The position numbers and the translations under genes are program-made. The notes beneath the pieces were generated by a model. The model saw nothing but the letters and a program-made list of their open reading frames with translations, had not been told where the DNA came from and ran no database searches. Below are positions 6,338 through 7,262 of a DNA stretch of 7,262 nt, one piece after another. Positions within the stretch are counted from its first letter, which is position 1. Each line of letters opens with the position of its first letter. This DNA comes from an uncultured Clostridia bacterium (GTDB lineage: Bacteria; Bacillota; Clostridia; Christensenellales; Borkfalkiaceae): the NCBI GenBank assembly GCA_946637575.1, contig CAMPBJ010000047.1:1-7262 (forward strand), written 5' to 3'.

Positions 6338-7262
6338 ATGGCAAAAGCAAAATTTGACAGAAGCAAACCGCACGTAAACATCGGTACGATCGGCCACGTC
6401 GACCACGGTAAGACTACTCTTACTGCGGCTATCACGATGACGCTTGCTGCTTTCGGCGAAGCGCAGAAGATGAGATACGACGAAATCGATAAAGCACCCG
6501 AAGAGAAAGCGCGTGGTATAACAATCAACACCGCTCACGTTGAATATCAGACGGAAAAACGTCACTATGCTCACGTTGACTGCCCCGGACACGCAGACTA
6601 CGTTAAGAACATGATCACCGGTGCTGCTCAGATGGACGGCGCGATCCTCGTTGTTGCTGCAACCGACGGTCCGATGCCCCAAACCAGAGAACACATCCTT
6701 CTTGCTCGTCAAGTCGGCGTTCCCTACATCATCGTTTTCATGAACAAGTGCGATCAGTTAGACGATCCCGAACTCCAGGAACTCGTTGAAATGGAAATCA
6801 GAGATCTTCTCAACGAATATGGCTTCCCGGGCGACAAGACCCCGATCATCAAGGGTTCCGCTCTTAAAGCGCTCGAATACGCTCAGGGCGATCACACCGC
6901 GGAAGAGATCAAGAACGCTCCCGAATGCAAGTGCATTTTCGAACTTATGGACGCTGTTGATAATTATATCCCGACTCCTGCAAGAGACGCGGACAAGCCC
7001 TTCTTACTCCCTGTTGAAGACGTATTCACGATCTCCGGTCGTGGTACCGTTGCTACCGGCAGAGTTGAAAGAGGTGTTGCAAAGGTCAACGATCCCGCTG
7101 AAATCGTCGGACTTTCGGACGAAAAGAAGACCACCGTTATCACCGGTCTTGAAATGTTCAGAAAGACTCTTGACGAAGCGCAGGCAGGCGACAACGTAGG
7201 CGCACTTCTCCGTGGTATCGACAAGAAAGATATCGAACGTGGACAAGTTATTGCTAAACCGG
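6338..7262 (+). CDS. tuf: Translation elongation factor Tu, 3'-truncated by window edge
   Basis: EF-Tu carries aminoacyl-tRNA to the ribosomal A site in a GTP-dependent step. The frame is open to the right edge, giving 308 residues of an expected 400 or so; most of domain III is outside. The G domain shows GHVDHGKT (19-26), RGITI with Thr62 (59-63), DCPGH with the catalytic His85 (81-85), NKCD (136-139) and SAL (174-176). Domain II begins near [12 protein letters not shown] and contains [13 protein letters not shown]. The segment 181-199 is about 11 residues longer than in E. coli and B. subtilis EF-Tu as I remember them. GGAGG at 6323-6327 is ten bases before the ATG, and [20 protein letters not shown] is the classical N-terminus. 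Alanine is encoded more by GCT and GCA than in rpoC or fusA, where GCG dominates, in line with very high expression. It has its own promoter at 6220. Confidence 0.99.
   Translation, partial: MAKAKFDRSKPHVNIGTIGHVDHGKTTLTAAITMTLAAFGEAQKMRYDEIDKAPEEKARGITINTAHVEYQTEKRHYAHVDCPGHADYVKNMITGAAQMDGAILVVAATDGPMPQTREHILLARQVGVPYIIVFMNKCDQLDDPELQELVEMEIRDLLNEYGFPGDKTPIIKGSALKALEYAQGDHTAEEIKNAPECKCIFELMDAVDNYIPTPARDADKPFLLPVEDVFTISGRGTVATGRVERGVAKVNDPAEIVGLSDEKKTTVITGLEMFRKTLDEAQAGDNVGALLRGIDKKDIERGQVIAKP

Overview
The window is an ordered stretch of the bacterial transcription/translation super-operon, all on the + strand: the 3' four-fifths of rpoC (RNA polymerase beta'), rpsL (S12), rpsG (S7), fusA (EF-G) and the first three-quarters of tuf (EF-Tu). 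The gene order, the strong AAGGAGG-type ribosome binding sites, the absence of the large enterobacterial-type insertion in the beta' trigger loop, and Clostridia-like wording in EF-Tu ([13 protein letters not shown]) suggest a Gram-positive Bacillota, most likely class Clostridia, of middling GC. I cannot name a genus. All five proteins look intact and conventional. Nothing suggests a mobile element, CRISPR array, tRNA or rRNA.

Layout: rpoC enters truncated at its 5' end and stops at 2906. The 164-base gap to rpsL holds a near-consensus extended -10 promoter (2938-2966), a 9-bp hairpin at its expected start point (2970-2995), a cluster of TTTCCGAA repeats (3005-3050) with a second hairpin, and a full-length Shine-Dalgarno sequence. 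rpsL (3071-3442) is followed by a 209-base gap that appears to carry a folded RNA: a 7-bp stem, two GAAA-tetraloop hairpins and two competing helices. rpsG (3652-4122) and fusA (4143-6212) are only 20 bases apart and surely share a message. The 125-base gap to tuf holds a TTGACA-N17-TAAAAT promoter (6220-6248), giving EF-Tu an extra source of transcripts. tuf runs off the right edge.

Functionally, the beta' subunit makes RNA, S12 and S7 build the decoding centre and the head of the small ribosomal subunit, and EF-Tu and EF-G drive the two GTP-dependent steps of elongation. I see no terminator in any gap, so read-through from rpoC to tuf is likely, with the two internal promoters raising output of the ribosomal and elongation-factor genes.

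I did not find a new protein system. The most interesting material is non-coding: the rpsL leader and the rpsL-rpsG spacer, which share a 10-nt perfect complementarity and may form a regulatory RNA unit, perhaps an autoregulatory site comparable in position to the S7 target of the E. coli str operon. That function is inference.
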